42,035 bases of DNA. It comes from an uncultured Azonexus sp. (lineage in GTDB: Bacteria; Pseudomonadota; Gammaproteobacteria; Burkholderiales; Rhodocyclaceae). The position numbers and the translations under genes were made by a program. The stretch spans positions 1 to 42,035 of the forward strand of contig CALJZP010000080.1 of the NCBI GenBank assembly GCA_937983545.1, read 5' to 3'. Below the pieces are notes generated by a model. The model did no database searches. It was not told the origin of the DNA and saw only the letters and a list, made by a program, of their open reading frames with translations. Below, piece after piece: positions 24,046-31,807 of this stretch (its first letter is position 1; each line of letters opens with the position of its first letter).

Positions 24046-24369
24046 ATGAATGCCGGAAAATGGCTCATGGGGTCAGCGTTGGTGATCGCCTGTTCGGGTG
24101 GTGCCGTCGCCGAAACCTATAAATGCACGCAGAACGGCAAGACCGTGATTTCCGATGCGCCATGCGCCCACAATGCAAGCCGTGTTGACCAGCAGCATGA
24201 CAAGGTCGACCGGAGCCAGCAGCGCCAGGCGGAATCCACCCATATCCGCAACAGCACCCAGTTGAACGAGCTGGAATCGAAGGCCCGCTATGACCGTTCC
24301 ATTCCAGGCGGCGTGCAAATCGTACCCGGCCCGGCCAGCCCCGCCGACACCCCGCGTCGTAGCCGTTGA
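24046..24369 (+). CDS. DUF4124-type small exported protein
   Basis: A 107-residue protein with a signal peptide (cleavage near AVAETYKC) and the short DUF4124 motif ETYKCTQNGKTVISDAPC, in which two cysteines flank a small beta unit. The remaining part is polar and low in complexity. Proteins with this motif are common in Betaproteobacteria and have no assigned role. The ATG at 24046 begins the signal peptide; the frame upstream is short and has no better start. A J-domain-like gene follows nine bases after the stop, so the two may be co-expressed. Confidence 0.75.
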   Translation: MNAGKWLMGSALVIACSGGAVAETYKCTQNGKTVISDAPCAHNASRVDQQHDKVDRSQQRQAESTHIRNSTQLNELESKARYDRSIPGGVQIVPGPASPADTPRRSR

Positions 24370-24378
24370 GAATTGAAC

Positions 24379-25074
24379 ATGCAGAAAAGCCTCTACGATC
24401 TGCTCGAAGTGAGCGCTACCGCCAGTCAGGACAGCATTGCCGTCAGCTACCATCGCCTGCACGCCAAATTCGCCGAATTACAAAGCAGCAGCGACAACGA
24501 GGACGCCACGAATCAGCTGATCGCGCTCCGCGAAGCCTATTCGACACTCTCCAACCCCGAACGGCGGGCAGCCTACGACGAAAAGCTAGCCGCCCGCGCC
24601 ACGGTCGAACAGAGTCAGGATGGCGAACCACGCTCCTATGCCAAGCTGCTGGTCCTGCTCGCCCTCATTGGCGCCTGCGGATTCGGCTACGCCCGATATC
24701 AATCCAACCAGGCGCAACAGGCAGCCCTTGAACGGGAGAAGGCAGCCGCCGAGGTGCGGCTTGCCGAAATCGAGGCGCAGCGTGAACGGGAGCGGCTGGC
24801 GCAGGAGCGCCATGCTGCCCGGCAGGAAGAAAGCCAGCGCGAGCAGGAAGAACGGCGCGCCCGGTACGAGCGGGAACGCGATCAGGAATACGGCCGGCAG
24901 ATATCCCGCGACCTGCAGCGGCAGGAAGCGGCCGCGCAGTACGAAAAACAGCGCGAGGACCAGCGCAAGCTGCGTGAAGAGCAACAGCGCCAAAGCGATG
25001 CCGAACGCCGCCTGGCCCAGGACAAGGCCACCTTGCGCCGGATGGAAGCCGAGAACGCCCGTCGCTATTATTGA
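24379..25074 (+). CDS. J-domain-like membrane protein with coiled coil
   Basis: A 231-residue protein. The first 65 residues fit helices I, II and III of a J domain (SLYDLLEVSATASQ ... LREAYSTLSNPERRAAYD), but the HPD tripeptide that stimulates DnaK is absent: the position after helix II reads KFAELQ. A single hydrophobic helix (about residues 89-106) follows, then a long, highly charged coiled coil rich in Arg, Glu and Gln to the end. Without HPD it probably does not activate Hsp70 and may serve as a scaffold. The ATG at 24379 was chosen over a TTG six bases earlier. Confidence 0.8.
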   Translation: MQKSLYDLLEVSATASQDSIAVSYHRLHAKFAELQSSSDNEDATNQLIALREAYSTLSNPERRAAYDEKLAARATVEQSQDGEPRSYAKLLVLLALIGACGFGYARYQSNQAQQAALEREKAAAEVRLAEIEAQRERERLAQERHAARQEESQREQEERRARYERERDQEYGRQISRDLQRQEAAAQYEKQREDQRKLREEQQRQSDAERRLAQDKATLRRMEAENARRYY

Positions 25075-25158
25075 GGCGTCGGCGTTTCCCGCTCGGCCGG
25101 GGCAAGGTCGGCGGCGCATCTGCTACATTGGCAGTTCACCACCGCCACGGAGACGATC

Positions 25159-25407
25159 ATGAGCGAGAAATCCATGCTGAACCTGCACGAAGCGGCGCTG
25201 GCGTTGTGCGCGGCTTCCGACGATCCGCATGCCCTGGAGGTCGAACTGGCTCACGCCATCGAACATGGCGACCTCCGCGCCAACGTCAAACGCTGGGCAA
25301 CCGAACAGTGGGAAAGCAAGCAGTTGCCGGGCAACATCAACCGACTGGAAACCTGGATCGAGCGCTCGGAACTCGACGCTTGGCAGCAACGGCGCCAGCC
25401 GGCCTGA
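25159..25407 (+). CDS. Small soluble protein of unknown function
   Basis: An 82-residue, mostly helical, acidic protein without signal peptide, membrane segment or recognisable motif; it is rich in Ala, Glu, Trp and Leu (for example VKRWATEQWESKQL). ACGGAGACGATC ahead of the ATG gives a reasonable ribosome binding site. It ends three bases before the stop of the opposing thioredoxin-like gene. Coding status rests on codon use and the ribosome binding site only. Confidence 0.55.
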   Translation: MSEKSMLNLHEAALALCAASDDPHALEVELAHAIEHGDLRANVKRWATEQWESKQLPGNINRLETWIERSELDAWQQRRQPA

Positions 25408-25410
25408 TCG

Positions 25411-25740
25411 TCAGCCGGCCGACAGCCGCCTGAGGGCCGCCACGACTTCGGCCTCGGCGGCCGGCCGGACCAGGCGTTCGATCTCCTGACCGTCACGCAG
25501 GAAGATCAGTGTCGGCCACAACTTGACCCGATACGTGCGCCCGAGTCGACGGCCCGGGCCATCTTCGATCTTGATATGCGCCAGATCGGGGTAAGCGACC
25601 ATGGCTGCGGCAATGGCCGGCTGCGCGCCCTGGCAGTGGCCGCACCAATTGGCGCCGAATTCGAGCAACGCCAGACCGCTGCGGGCCTCGATTTCCTCGC
25701 GCGGCGGTGCCTGTTCGGCGTAGGTCGCGACATAGGCCAT
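25411..25740 (-). CDS. Thioredoxin-family protein
   Basis: A 109-residue cytoplasmic thioredoxin fold with active site WCGHC (Cys33, Cys36), the cis-proline strand KLWPTLIFLRDG and the final helix. WCGHC is the protein-disulfide-isomerase-like form, not the WCGPC of housekeeping TrxA, which suggests a more oxidising potential. It is the last gene of the minus-strand run and starts 10 bases after the antiporter stop. Partner unknown. Confidence 0.88.
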   Translation of the reverse strand: MAYVATYAEQAPPREEIEARSGLALLEFGANWCGHCQGAQPAIAAAMVAYPDLAHIKIEDGPGRRLGRTYRVKLWPTLIFLRDGQEIERLVRPAAEAEVVAALRRLSAG

Positions 25741-25750
25741 ATTCGTCTCC

Positions 25751-26950
25751 TCAGGCGGAACGCTGGATCAACGACTGCATGCGGGCCAGCTGCGGCGCCA
25801 CCTTCGGCACGGTCAGCATGGTGCTGGCGACGGCCATCAGCAACAGGGCGGTGAAGGTTTCGCTGGTGATGATCTGCTTGTCGAGCAGAATGTTGGCGAA
25901 GATGATCATGATCAGCGCCTTGGTCTGCAGCAGCCAGCCGATAATGCCGGCTTCGCCCGGCGCCCAGTGCAGGATGCGGCCGGCAAGGCGCACGCCGATG
26001 AGCTTGCCGGCAATCGAGGCGAACAGGAGCAGAGCGGCGGCGATGAAGACGGCGGCCCCGCCGACATTCCAGTTGGTGCGCAGGCCGGTGGACAGGAAGA
26101 AGACGGGCATGATGACGAGCAGGACATGGTGGCGCAGCATGTCCATTTTTTCCTGATCGAACCATGCAGCCTCCATGCTCGCCCCGGCCAGGAAGGCACC
26201 GACCATGAAATGCAGGCCGGCCCAATCGGCGCCGAAGGAAACGGCCGCCAGCCAGATCAGCGCGACGAACCAGCGATCGCGCTCGGCCAGACGCACCATC
26301 AGCTGGTGGAAAAGCCAGGCCGCGATCACGAAGCCAGCGAGAAAGGCGCCCTGGCGGCCGATACGTTCCCAGTCCATCAGGATCAATGCCAGCACACCCC
26401 AGATGGCGATATCGTCCAAGCTGGCGTAGCGCAGGATGCGCTGGCCGATCGGGGCGCGCAGAATGTCCAGTTTTTCCATGAGCAGGATCAGGATGGGCAG
26501 CGCTGTCACCGCGCAGGCCATGCCGACACCGACGACGAATTGCCAGGTCAGCGCCTTCGGCCCTATCCAGCCGTCGAAGCCCATCATCAGCGCTGCCGCC
26601 GCGCAGCCGAAGAGCAAGGGCACACCCAGCGCCAGGCCGGCGGTAATGCCACTTTCCCGGCGATGCGCCCAGGCCTTCTTGAGATCGAGCTCAACGCCGG
26701 CGATCATCACGAACAGCATCACCGCCCACCAGGCGATGCCGTTCAGCGACTGGATCACGGCCGGGTTGAAGACGAAGGCGTAATAGTCGGGAAATGCCTT
26801 GCCGAGAATGCCCGGCCCGAGCAGGATGCCGGTGATGATCTGGACAACGACCAGCGGCGCGTAATAGTCGGTCTTGCCGAGCCGCCAGATCAGGTAGGGC
26901 ACGGTGAAGATGATCGTCATCGCGATCAGGAAGATTTCAGTGGTATTCAT
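25751..26950 (-). CDS. CPA2-type cation/proton antiporter
   Basis: A 399-residue membrane protein with about 12 hydrophobic segments fitting the Na_H_Exchanger/KefB-like CPA2 family. Visible landmarks are GILLGPGILG near residue 45, the central YASLDDIAIWG with the paired aspartates expected at the ion site, and HFMVGAFLAGASM. It lacks the C-terminal TrkA nucleotide-binding domain of KefB/KefC. It probably exchanges Na+ or K+ for protons. It follows the glycosyltransferase gene after 88 bases and may be a passenger rather than part of the pigment pathway. Confidence 0.9.
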   Translation of the reverse strand: MNTTEIFLIAMTIIFTVPYLIWRLGKTDYYAPLVVVQIITGILLGPGILGKAFPDYYAFVFNPAVIQSLNGIAWWAVMLFVMIAGVELDLKKAWAHRRESGITAGLALGVPLLFGCAAAALMMGFDGWIGPKALTWQFVVGVGMACAVTALPILILLMEKLDILRAPIGQRILRYASLDDIAIWGVLALILMDWERIGRQGAFLAGFVIAAWLFHQLMVRLAERDRWFVALIWLAAVSFGADWAGLHFMVGAFLAGASMEAAWFDQEKMDMLRHHVLLVIMPVFFLSTGLRTNWNVGGAAVFIAAALLLFASIAGKLIGVRLAGRILHWAPGEAGIIGWLLQTKALIMIIFANILLDKQIITSETFTALLLMAVASTMLTVPKVAPQLARMQSLIQRSA

Positions 26951-27038
26951 GCGCTGTTCAATGGCGGGCCGCCGCTGCCGGCACGGTGTGGATCGGCCTT
27001 CAGGGCCGCATTGCGAACGGGAGGCTGGGTCATGTCGC

Positions 27039-27797
27039 TCAATTCATCAGGTAACGGACGAGAAGCTTCGGCAGGCGGAGCACGAAACCGATGAACAGGC
27101 GGGTGTGCATCCAGGTCAGCAGGGTGTTGTCGCGCAGGTATTTGAAGTGCGACACACCGCCTTCCTCGGCGCTCAGGTAGCGTACCGGCGCATCGATGTT
27201 GATCGGGCGAACCCCGGCCCAGCAGAGCCGCACAACGGCCTCGGGATCGAAATCGAAGCGGCGCATGAAGCGGTTTGCCCGCATGATCTTGATCAACGGA
27301 GCGATGGGATACACACGGAAGCCGTACAGCGAGTCGCCAATACCCATCCACAGGGTTTCCAGGTTGGCCCAGCCGTTCGAGACCTTGCGGCCATTGACGC
27401 GCAGGGCCGGGGCCTCGGGGCCGAAAACCGGCTTGCCGAGCACCATCTTCTCCGGTGCGGCCAGAGAAGCTGCCATGAAGGCGGGGATCAGGTCGGCCGG
27501 GTGCTGGCCGTCCGAATCCATGGTCAGCGCATGGGTGTAACCCTGAGCCGCGGCCCGGGAGATGCCTTCGAGCACCGCCGAACCCTTGCCGCGGTTTTCG
27601 GGCAACACGATGACCGTCAGGTCGTCGTCGCCGGCCGCCAGCGCCTCGAGCTGCGCGGCCGTGCCATCGGTGCTGCCGTCGACCACCACCCACACCGGCG
27701 CCCATTGCGCTCGCGCGGCGCGCACCGTATCGAGCACCCCGGGGCCGGGGTTGTAGCTGGGAATCAGGACGAGATGGGTCGATGAACGGGACGGCAT
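27039..27797 (-). CDS. Family 2 glycosyltransferase
   Basis: A 252-residue GT-A fold enzyme. LIPSYNPGPG opens the nucleotide-binding part, the metal-binding DxD is MDSDGQH (Asp94, Asp96), and FDFDPEAVVRL with the following acceptor region is typical of GT2 enzymes that use lipid-phosphate acceptors. There is a hydrophobic C-terminal end (about residues 225-250) that may touch the membrane. It starts eight bases after the acyltransferase stop. In enterobacterial aryl polyene clusters a glycosyltransferase is fused to an acyltransferase; here the two are separate genes. It would add the sugar of the lipid carrier, a role inferred from context. Confidence 0.9.
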   Translation of the reverse strand: MPSRSSTHLVLIPSYNPGPGVLDTVRAARAQWAPVWVVVDGSTDGTAAQLEALAAGDDDLTVIVLPENRGKGSAVLEGISRAAAQGYTHALTMDSDGQHPADLIPAFMAASLAAPEKMVLGKPVFGPEAPALRVNGRKVSNGWANLETLWMGIGDSLYGFRVYPIAPLIKIMRANRFMRRFDFDPEAVVRLCWAGVRPINIDAPVRYLSAEEGGVSHFKYLRDNTLLTWMHTRLFIGFVLRLPKLLVRYLMN

Positions 27798-27805
27798 GGT
27801 GCGAT

Positions 27806-28588
27806 TCAGGCGGATACGGGAATGGGCGCTGCGGTGGTTTGGCCCAGTTCGCTCCGGAAATAGGCTTCGATCTCGGTCGTGAAGGCTTGTACGTTGGTTG
27901 GCGGATCGAAACGGCGGCCCAGACGCACGCGACAGGTCAGGGGCAGGGTTGGCCGGCGAAACAGCGGCCAGGCCTTGCCCAGGTAAGGCGTCGAGAACTC
28001 GATGAGCACCGTCTGCACCGGCACCTTGGCACGGTTGGCAACCAGACCGGTACTCGGCGAGCAGGGATCGAGCGGAAAATTCCCGGTGCGCGTGCCTTCC
28101 GGAAAAATCACCAGCCGGGCGCCATCCTGCAGGGCCTGCCGCGAATTGAGGATCATCTCGAGCGGCGCATCGTTGCGGATGTAGCGCGCCAGGCGGGCGG
28201 CGGCGCCGAACAACAGGTTATCCATCAGCGAGGCCTTCATGACGCAGACGGCGTTGGGCAGGCGGGAAACGATCATCACCGCGTCAAGCAGCGAGGGGTG
28301 GTTGGCGGCCACGATCAGCGGCCCGGAATCGCGCAGTTTGTCGAGTTCCTGCAGGTCGAAGCGACAGGCACAGAAAATTTCAAGGATGCGCAGGTAGAAA
28401 CGAAAGCCGTTGGAGATGAAGCCGCGCCCGATCGGCTGGCCCCATGCTTGCGGCAGCAGGGGCTTGAAGATCAGCGCGAAGGGCAGCCAGCCAAGGCAGA
28501 TAAGCGCCAGCACGCCCAGGCCGACGACCATGGCAAGGATTTCATAGGCAATCCACAGCGGATTGCCGGAGTGGCCGCGATCAGTCAT
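27806..28588 (-). CDS. PlsC-type 1-acyl-glycerol-phosphate acyltransferase-like protein
   Basis: A 260-residue membrane-associated acyltransferase with an N-terminal hydrophobic hairpin (about residues 11-45) and the PlsC motifs NHPSLLD (His97, Asp102) and FPEGTR (162-167). It should transfer an acyl chain from acyl-ACP to a glycerol-phosphate-like or sugar acceptor. Its start overlaps the MipA-like gene by eight bases, so they are co-translated. Aryl polyene clusters normally include a glycerol acyltransferase of this type, thought to build the lipid anchor. Confidence 0.9.
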   Translation of the reverse strand: MTDRGHSGNPLWIAYEILAMVVGLGVLALICLGWLPFALIFKPLLPQAWGQPIGRGFISNGFRFYLRILEIFCACRFDLQELDKLRDSGPLIVAANHPSLLDAVMIVSRLPNAVCVMKASLMDNLLFGAAARLARYIRNDAPLEMILNSRQALQDGARLVIFPEGTRTGNFPLDPCSPSTGLVANRAKVPVQTVLIEFSTPYLGKAWPLFRRPTLPLTCRVRLGRRFDPPTNVQAFTTEIEAYFRSELGQTTAAPIPVSA

Positions 28589-29429
28589 CGACCTTAACGC
28601 GGGTCGACGATTCTCCGAGAATCCAGGTGATGGCGAGGCCGCCGGCTACATAGTCCTTCTGGCGCACCAGCGGGCTGTTTTCGAAGGTTGCGCCGCTCAG
28701 GTTGTCGTAGCGGACAAAGGCGCCGACCCAGTATTTCGGAAAGCGCTTGGACAGGGCAGCCAGATACTGCATGCCGGCATAGCCGGAACCGGCCTCGTAG
28801 GCCGGACGGGCAGCCGTCGCATATTGCGGCGCCACCGAATAATAGTAGGCGTGCTGGCGCTTGTCGCCGAACAGCGGTCCGGCCAGCAGGCCGAGGTTCC
28901 AGCCGGCCATGCCAGGAATGTCGGTGACGTCCACGTTCAACTTGGGGTGAAAGACCCAGCCGATATCCTTGGGCGAACCCTCGACGGTGAAAGCGGTGCG
29001 CAGGGGCAGCAGCAGCTTGACGAAGCGGGCGCGGTTTTCGGAACGCCACAGGGTGAGGTCGATCTGCGGACCGATCTCGAAGCTTGCCTTGAGGTCGGGC
29101 ATACCGCTGCGCGCCGCGATGTCATTGCTGTTGGCAGGTGGCGACAGGGCAGCGGAAACCGTCAGGTCGATACGGTCGGAATCGAAAAAACTGCCGCGGA
29201 TGCCGTGCCGGTCGGCCTTCAAGAAGTCACCGTGGTAGGTGAAATGCGGCACCGGCATCAGGAAGTTGTTGGTCTGGTCGGAACCGCGGTAGGAAGGAAA
29301 ACTGAATGCCGCGACACCGGCGCCCACTTCCCACAGCGGCTTTTCCTCGACGGCCTGTGCCGCTCCCGTTACGGCGAGCATGGTCGCAACCACCCGGCCC
29401 CATTTACCTGTAAAACACCCCTTGGCCAT
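28581..29429 (-). CDS. MipA/OmpV-family outer membrane protein
   Basis: A 282-residue protein with a signal peptide (from MAKGCFTGKW, cleavage near GAAQA) and a beta-barrel body of alternating strands: PLWEVGAGVAAFSFPSYRG near the start is the MipA/OmpV opening, and the C-terminus ends with AGGLAITWILG. The ATG at 29429 was preferred because GGAGAA precedes it and it lies one base after the chorismatase stop. MipA-type proteins have been linked to murein enzymes, but most are of unknown function. In this operon it could be an outer membrane partner for pigment placement; that is inference. Confidence 0.87.
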   Translation of the reverse strand: MAKGCFTGKWGRVVATMLAVTGAAQAVEEKPLWEVGAGVAAFSFPSYRGSDQTNNFLMPVPHFTYHGDFLKADRHGIRGSFFDSDRIDLTVSAALSPPANSNDIAARSGMPDLKASFEIGPQIDLTLWRSENRARFVKLLLPLRTAFTVEGSPKDIGWVFHPKLNVDVTDIPGMAGWNLGLLAGPLFGDKRQHAYYYSVAPQYATAARPAYEAGSGYAGMQYLAALSKRFPKYWVGAFVRYDNLSGATFENSPLVRQKDYVAGGLAITWILGESSTRVKVDD

Positions 29430-29430
29430 T

Positions 29431-30429
29431 TCAGTTCTCCAGCGCGTGCGAGGCAAAGGCCTCGATTTCGAGCAACAAGTCGTGCCTGCAAATATCGGCC
29501 TGCAGATAGACGATTTCGGCTTCGCCGATCAGCGGTTTCAGCGTGTCGCGAACCTTCTGGAAGTCCCGGGCGTGACGAATATAGACCCGATACGACAGTT
29601 CGGCGAGGACAAAGGCCGGCGAGCGGCACAGGCGGGCAGCCTCGCCAACCACCGCGCCAATATTGGCCATGGACTCACGCGTCTGTCCGACGACATCTCC
29701 GGGATGCACCGTCTGATGTCCGACGATGCTGGCCGTACCGGAAACAAACAGGATTTCCTGCCCTTCGGGATGGACCAGCACGGCGCGCGAGAAAGTCGGG
29801 CTGCGCGGACCATAGTCGGCGGGGTAGTTATAGGCGCTGACCTGGCGCGGGTTTTCGACCGGAACAGCCGGCGTCGCACCGGCCATGAAGGCAATGTTCA
29901 GCGATCCGCCAATCAGGCCGATGGCACAGGCGGCCGGCACGTTACCGGTGGCCCCCCGATGGCATTCGAGAAAAGCATCCTGCCGGCCGATATTGAACTG
30001 GCGATAGCGTTCAAGTCCGCCGGTTTCCAGGTTGATGTTGCCCAGGTAATTCCATACCCGCCACAGGTGCGGCATGCCTTGCTCATCGAGCAGCCGGAAA
30101 ATCCGGCGATAAGCCTCCGCACTCGCGGCCTGCAACGACGAGCAGCCCGGCGTATCCGGGAAATCGACCTCGTTCAGCTCGATTGTCCCGTAAAGCACGC
30201 CATCGGCGCGATGCCAGCCGATCCCGTCGCTCCGGCCGGCCCGCACTGGCTGATCGGTCAGCCAGGTTTCATGGATGGCAGCCGAAGTAGCGCCAAGCAG
30301 GGGCGCGAAAACCCGTTGTACCGGCCAGGCAGGCAGGACACCGTTCGATGGTTCGCCGACCACGGCACCACCCAATTCTCCGTCGGTTTCACGTGAAACC
30401 GCAGAGGGTGAGGAGACAAATCGAAGCAT
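29431..30429 (-). CDS. Chorismatase of the FkbO/Hyg5/XanB2 family
   Basis: A 332-residue protein with the family hallmarks: LWRVWNYLGNIN, GLERYRQFNIGRQDAF, the strongly conserved ENPRQVSAYNYPADYGPRSP and FVSGTASIVGHQTVHPGD. Chorismatases hydrolyse chorismate to pyruvate plus a dihydroxy-cyclohexadienoate or a hydroxybenzoate. XanB2 of Xanthomonas makes 3- and 4-hydroxybenzoate for the aryl polyene xanthomonadin and for ubiquinone. The gene touches the halogenase upstream (2 bases) and the MipA-like gene downstream (1 base). The product subtype depends on a few active-site residues I cannot align reliably here. A parS palindrome lies inside codons 11-15, where it encodes VSRET. Confidence 0.9.
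   Translation of the reverse strand: MLRFVSSPSAVSRETDGELGGAVVGEPSNGVLPAWPVQRVFAPLLGATSAAIHETWLTDQPVRAGRSDGIGWHRADGVLYGTIELNEVDFPDTPGCSSLQAASAEAYRRIFRLLDEQGMPHLWRVWNYLGNINLETGGLERYRQFNIGRQDAFLECHRGATGNVPAACAIGLIGGSLNIAFMAGATPAVPVENPRQVSAYNYPADYGPRSPTFSRAVLVHPEGQEILFVSGTASIVGHQTVHPGDVVGQTRESMANIGAVVGEAARLCRSPAFVLAELSYRVYIRHARDFQKVRDTLKPLIGEAEIVYLQADICRHDLLLEIEAFASHALEN
30386..30399. promoter_or_regulatory. Perfect core parS site inside the chorismatase gene
   Basis: GTTTCACGTGAAAC is the exact 14-base core palindrome of bacterial parS, the ParB loading site. It falls within the first 15 codons of the minus-strand chorismatase gene. Only the two outermost bases of the 16-base consensus differ (G and C in place of T and A). 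It is the best of three such sites in the window. Confidence 0.85.
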
Positions 30430-30431
30430 TG

Positions 30432-31766
30432 TTAAGCGTTATAGACGACGTTGTCGTCGACCTTGCGGATATTGAACTTCCGGCGTTTCCAGCCCATGAA
30501 AGCCCGCTTGGGCTGCATGATGTTGGCGACGTAGTAAAGCATCTTGAATGCCCAGATCGACGACCAGATCGGTGTCTTGCCGAAGATATCCCCGGCCAGC
30601 ATGGACAGCACGGCTTCCTTGGTACGGAACAGGTTGCGCGGCCCCATGAAAAAATCGCGCATGATGGGATTGGTCACGCGATAGATGAACCACGAGAATT
30701 CCTTCGGCCCGTGTTTCATCAAGGCATCGAATTTTCTCAGCGCAGAGGCTGCCTTGGCCGGTGTTTTCAGGCAGGTATCGATCGCTTCGGCAGCGATGAC
30801 ACCGCTGTTCATGGCCAACAGGACGCCGGACGAGAATACCGGATCGATGAAGGCATAAGCGTCGCCGAGCATGACGTAGTTGTCGCCGTGGTTACGCTCG
30901 GACACGTACGAAAAGTTGCCGGTCGCTTCGACCTCGTTGATCAGCCTGGCCTCGGCCAGCCGCTCGGTCAGTTTGGGGCATTGGGCAAAACCGTCGCGCA
31001 GAAACTGTTCGAGGCTGCGCTCGCCCTTGGTCTTCATGTAGTAAGGCCAAGTCACCATGCCGATGCTAGTGATGTCGTTCTGCATCGGTATGAACCAGAA
31101 CCAGCCGTGATCGAACCAGAAGATGGAAATGTTGCCGGCTTCCTGCCCCGGATTGCGGCGCACGCCGGTGAAATGACCGTAGATGGCCGAACTGTTGTGC
31201 TTGGGGTTGCGGTGCTTGATCTGGAAGCGGTTGGCCAGGAAGGTATCGCGGCCCGAGGCGTCGACCAGAAAACGGGCATGCCACTCGGTTTCACGCCCGT
31301 CGTCATGCAGGGCGCGAACAACGACCGTGTTGTCGGGCTGGAAATCCACCGCCTTCGCCTTGCAGCCTTCGTGCACCTCGACACCCTTGCGCGCGGCGTT
31401 GCGGATCAGGATGGTATCGAACTGGTCGCGCTTGACCTGGTAGGCATGCGGCATCGACTTGTCCCATGCCTCGGCGAACCAGAATACCGACGACTGGTCG
31501 TGGTTCGGCGAAACGAACTCGGCACCCGGCTTGTGCATCCCGATGGCCTTCACCTCCTCGGCGATGCCCATGCGCTCAAAGAGCGGCAGGTTGGCCGGCA
31601 GCAGGGACTCCCCTATGTGAAAGCGCGGATGATGCGCTTTTTCGAGGATCACCACCCGGTGGCCCTTTTCGGCCAGCAACGGCGCTACTGTCGTGCCGGC
31701 CGGCCCGCCGCCGATGACCAGCACGTCGCATTGCCGACGTTCAATCGTCTGTGCCTGCTGTTCCAT
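30432..31766 (-). CDS. Flavin-dependent halogenase-like oxidoreductase
   Basis: A 444-residue FAD protein. The dinucleotide-binding GGGPAG is at residues 19-24, RFHIGESLLP at 48-57, and LGDAYAFIDPVFSSG in the C-terminal FAD part. Two features favour a true halogenase: the WxWxIP-type motif WFWFIP at 222-227, and Lys79 in HKPGAEF, where flavin halogenases keep the lysine that holds hypohalous acid. The KPGA context matches phenol/pyrrole-type rather than tryptophan-type enzymes. It would need a flavin reductase from elsewhere. Neighbouring chorismatase supports a hydroxybenzoate-derived substrate, as in the brominated pigment xanthomonadin. Related non-halogenating reductases exist, so activity is not proven. 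Confidence 0.85.
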   Translation of the reverse strand: MEQQAQTIERRQCDVLVIGGGPAGTTVAPLLAEKGHRVVILEKAHHPRFHIGESLLPANLPLFERMGIAEEVKAIGMHKPGAEFVSPNHDQSSVFWFAEAWDKSMPHAYQVKRDQFDTILIRNAARKGVEVHEGCKAKAVDFQPDNTVVVRALHDDGRETEWHARFLVDASGRDTFLANRFQIKHRNPKHNSSAIYGHFTGVRRNPGQEAGNISIFWFDHGWFWFIPMQNDITSIGMVTWPYYMKTKGERSLEQFLRDGFAQCPKLTERLAEARLINEVEATGNFSYVSERNHGDNYVMLGDAYAFIDPVFSSGVLLAMNSGVIAAEAIDTCLKTPAKAASALRKFDALMKHGPKEFSWFIYRVTNPIMRDFFMGPRNLFRTKEAVLSMLAGDIFGKTPIWSSIWAFKMLYYVANIMQPKRAFMGWKRRKFNIRKVDDNVVYNA

Positions 31767-31807
31767 GATTGCAACCTTTTATCGATCTCTGCGGCGGCGA
31801 AGAATTC

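Noticed and set aside
30432-31766. Geranylgeranyl reductase or simple monooxygenase for the FAD protein
   Set aside because: WFWFIP and the KPGA lysine favour a halogenase; kept as an alternative but not as the call.
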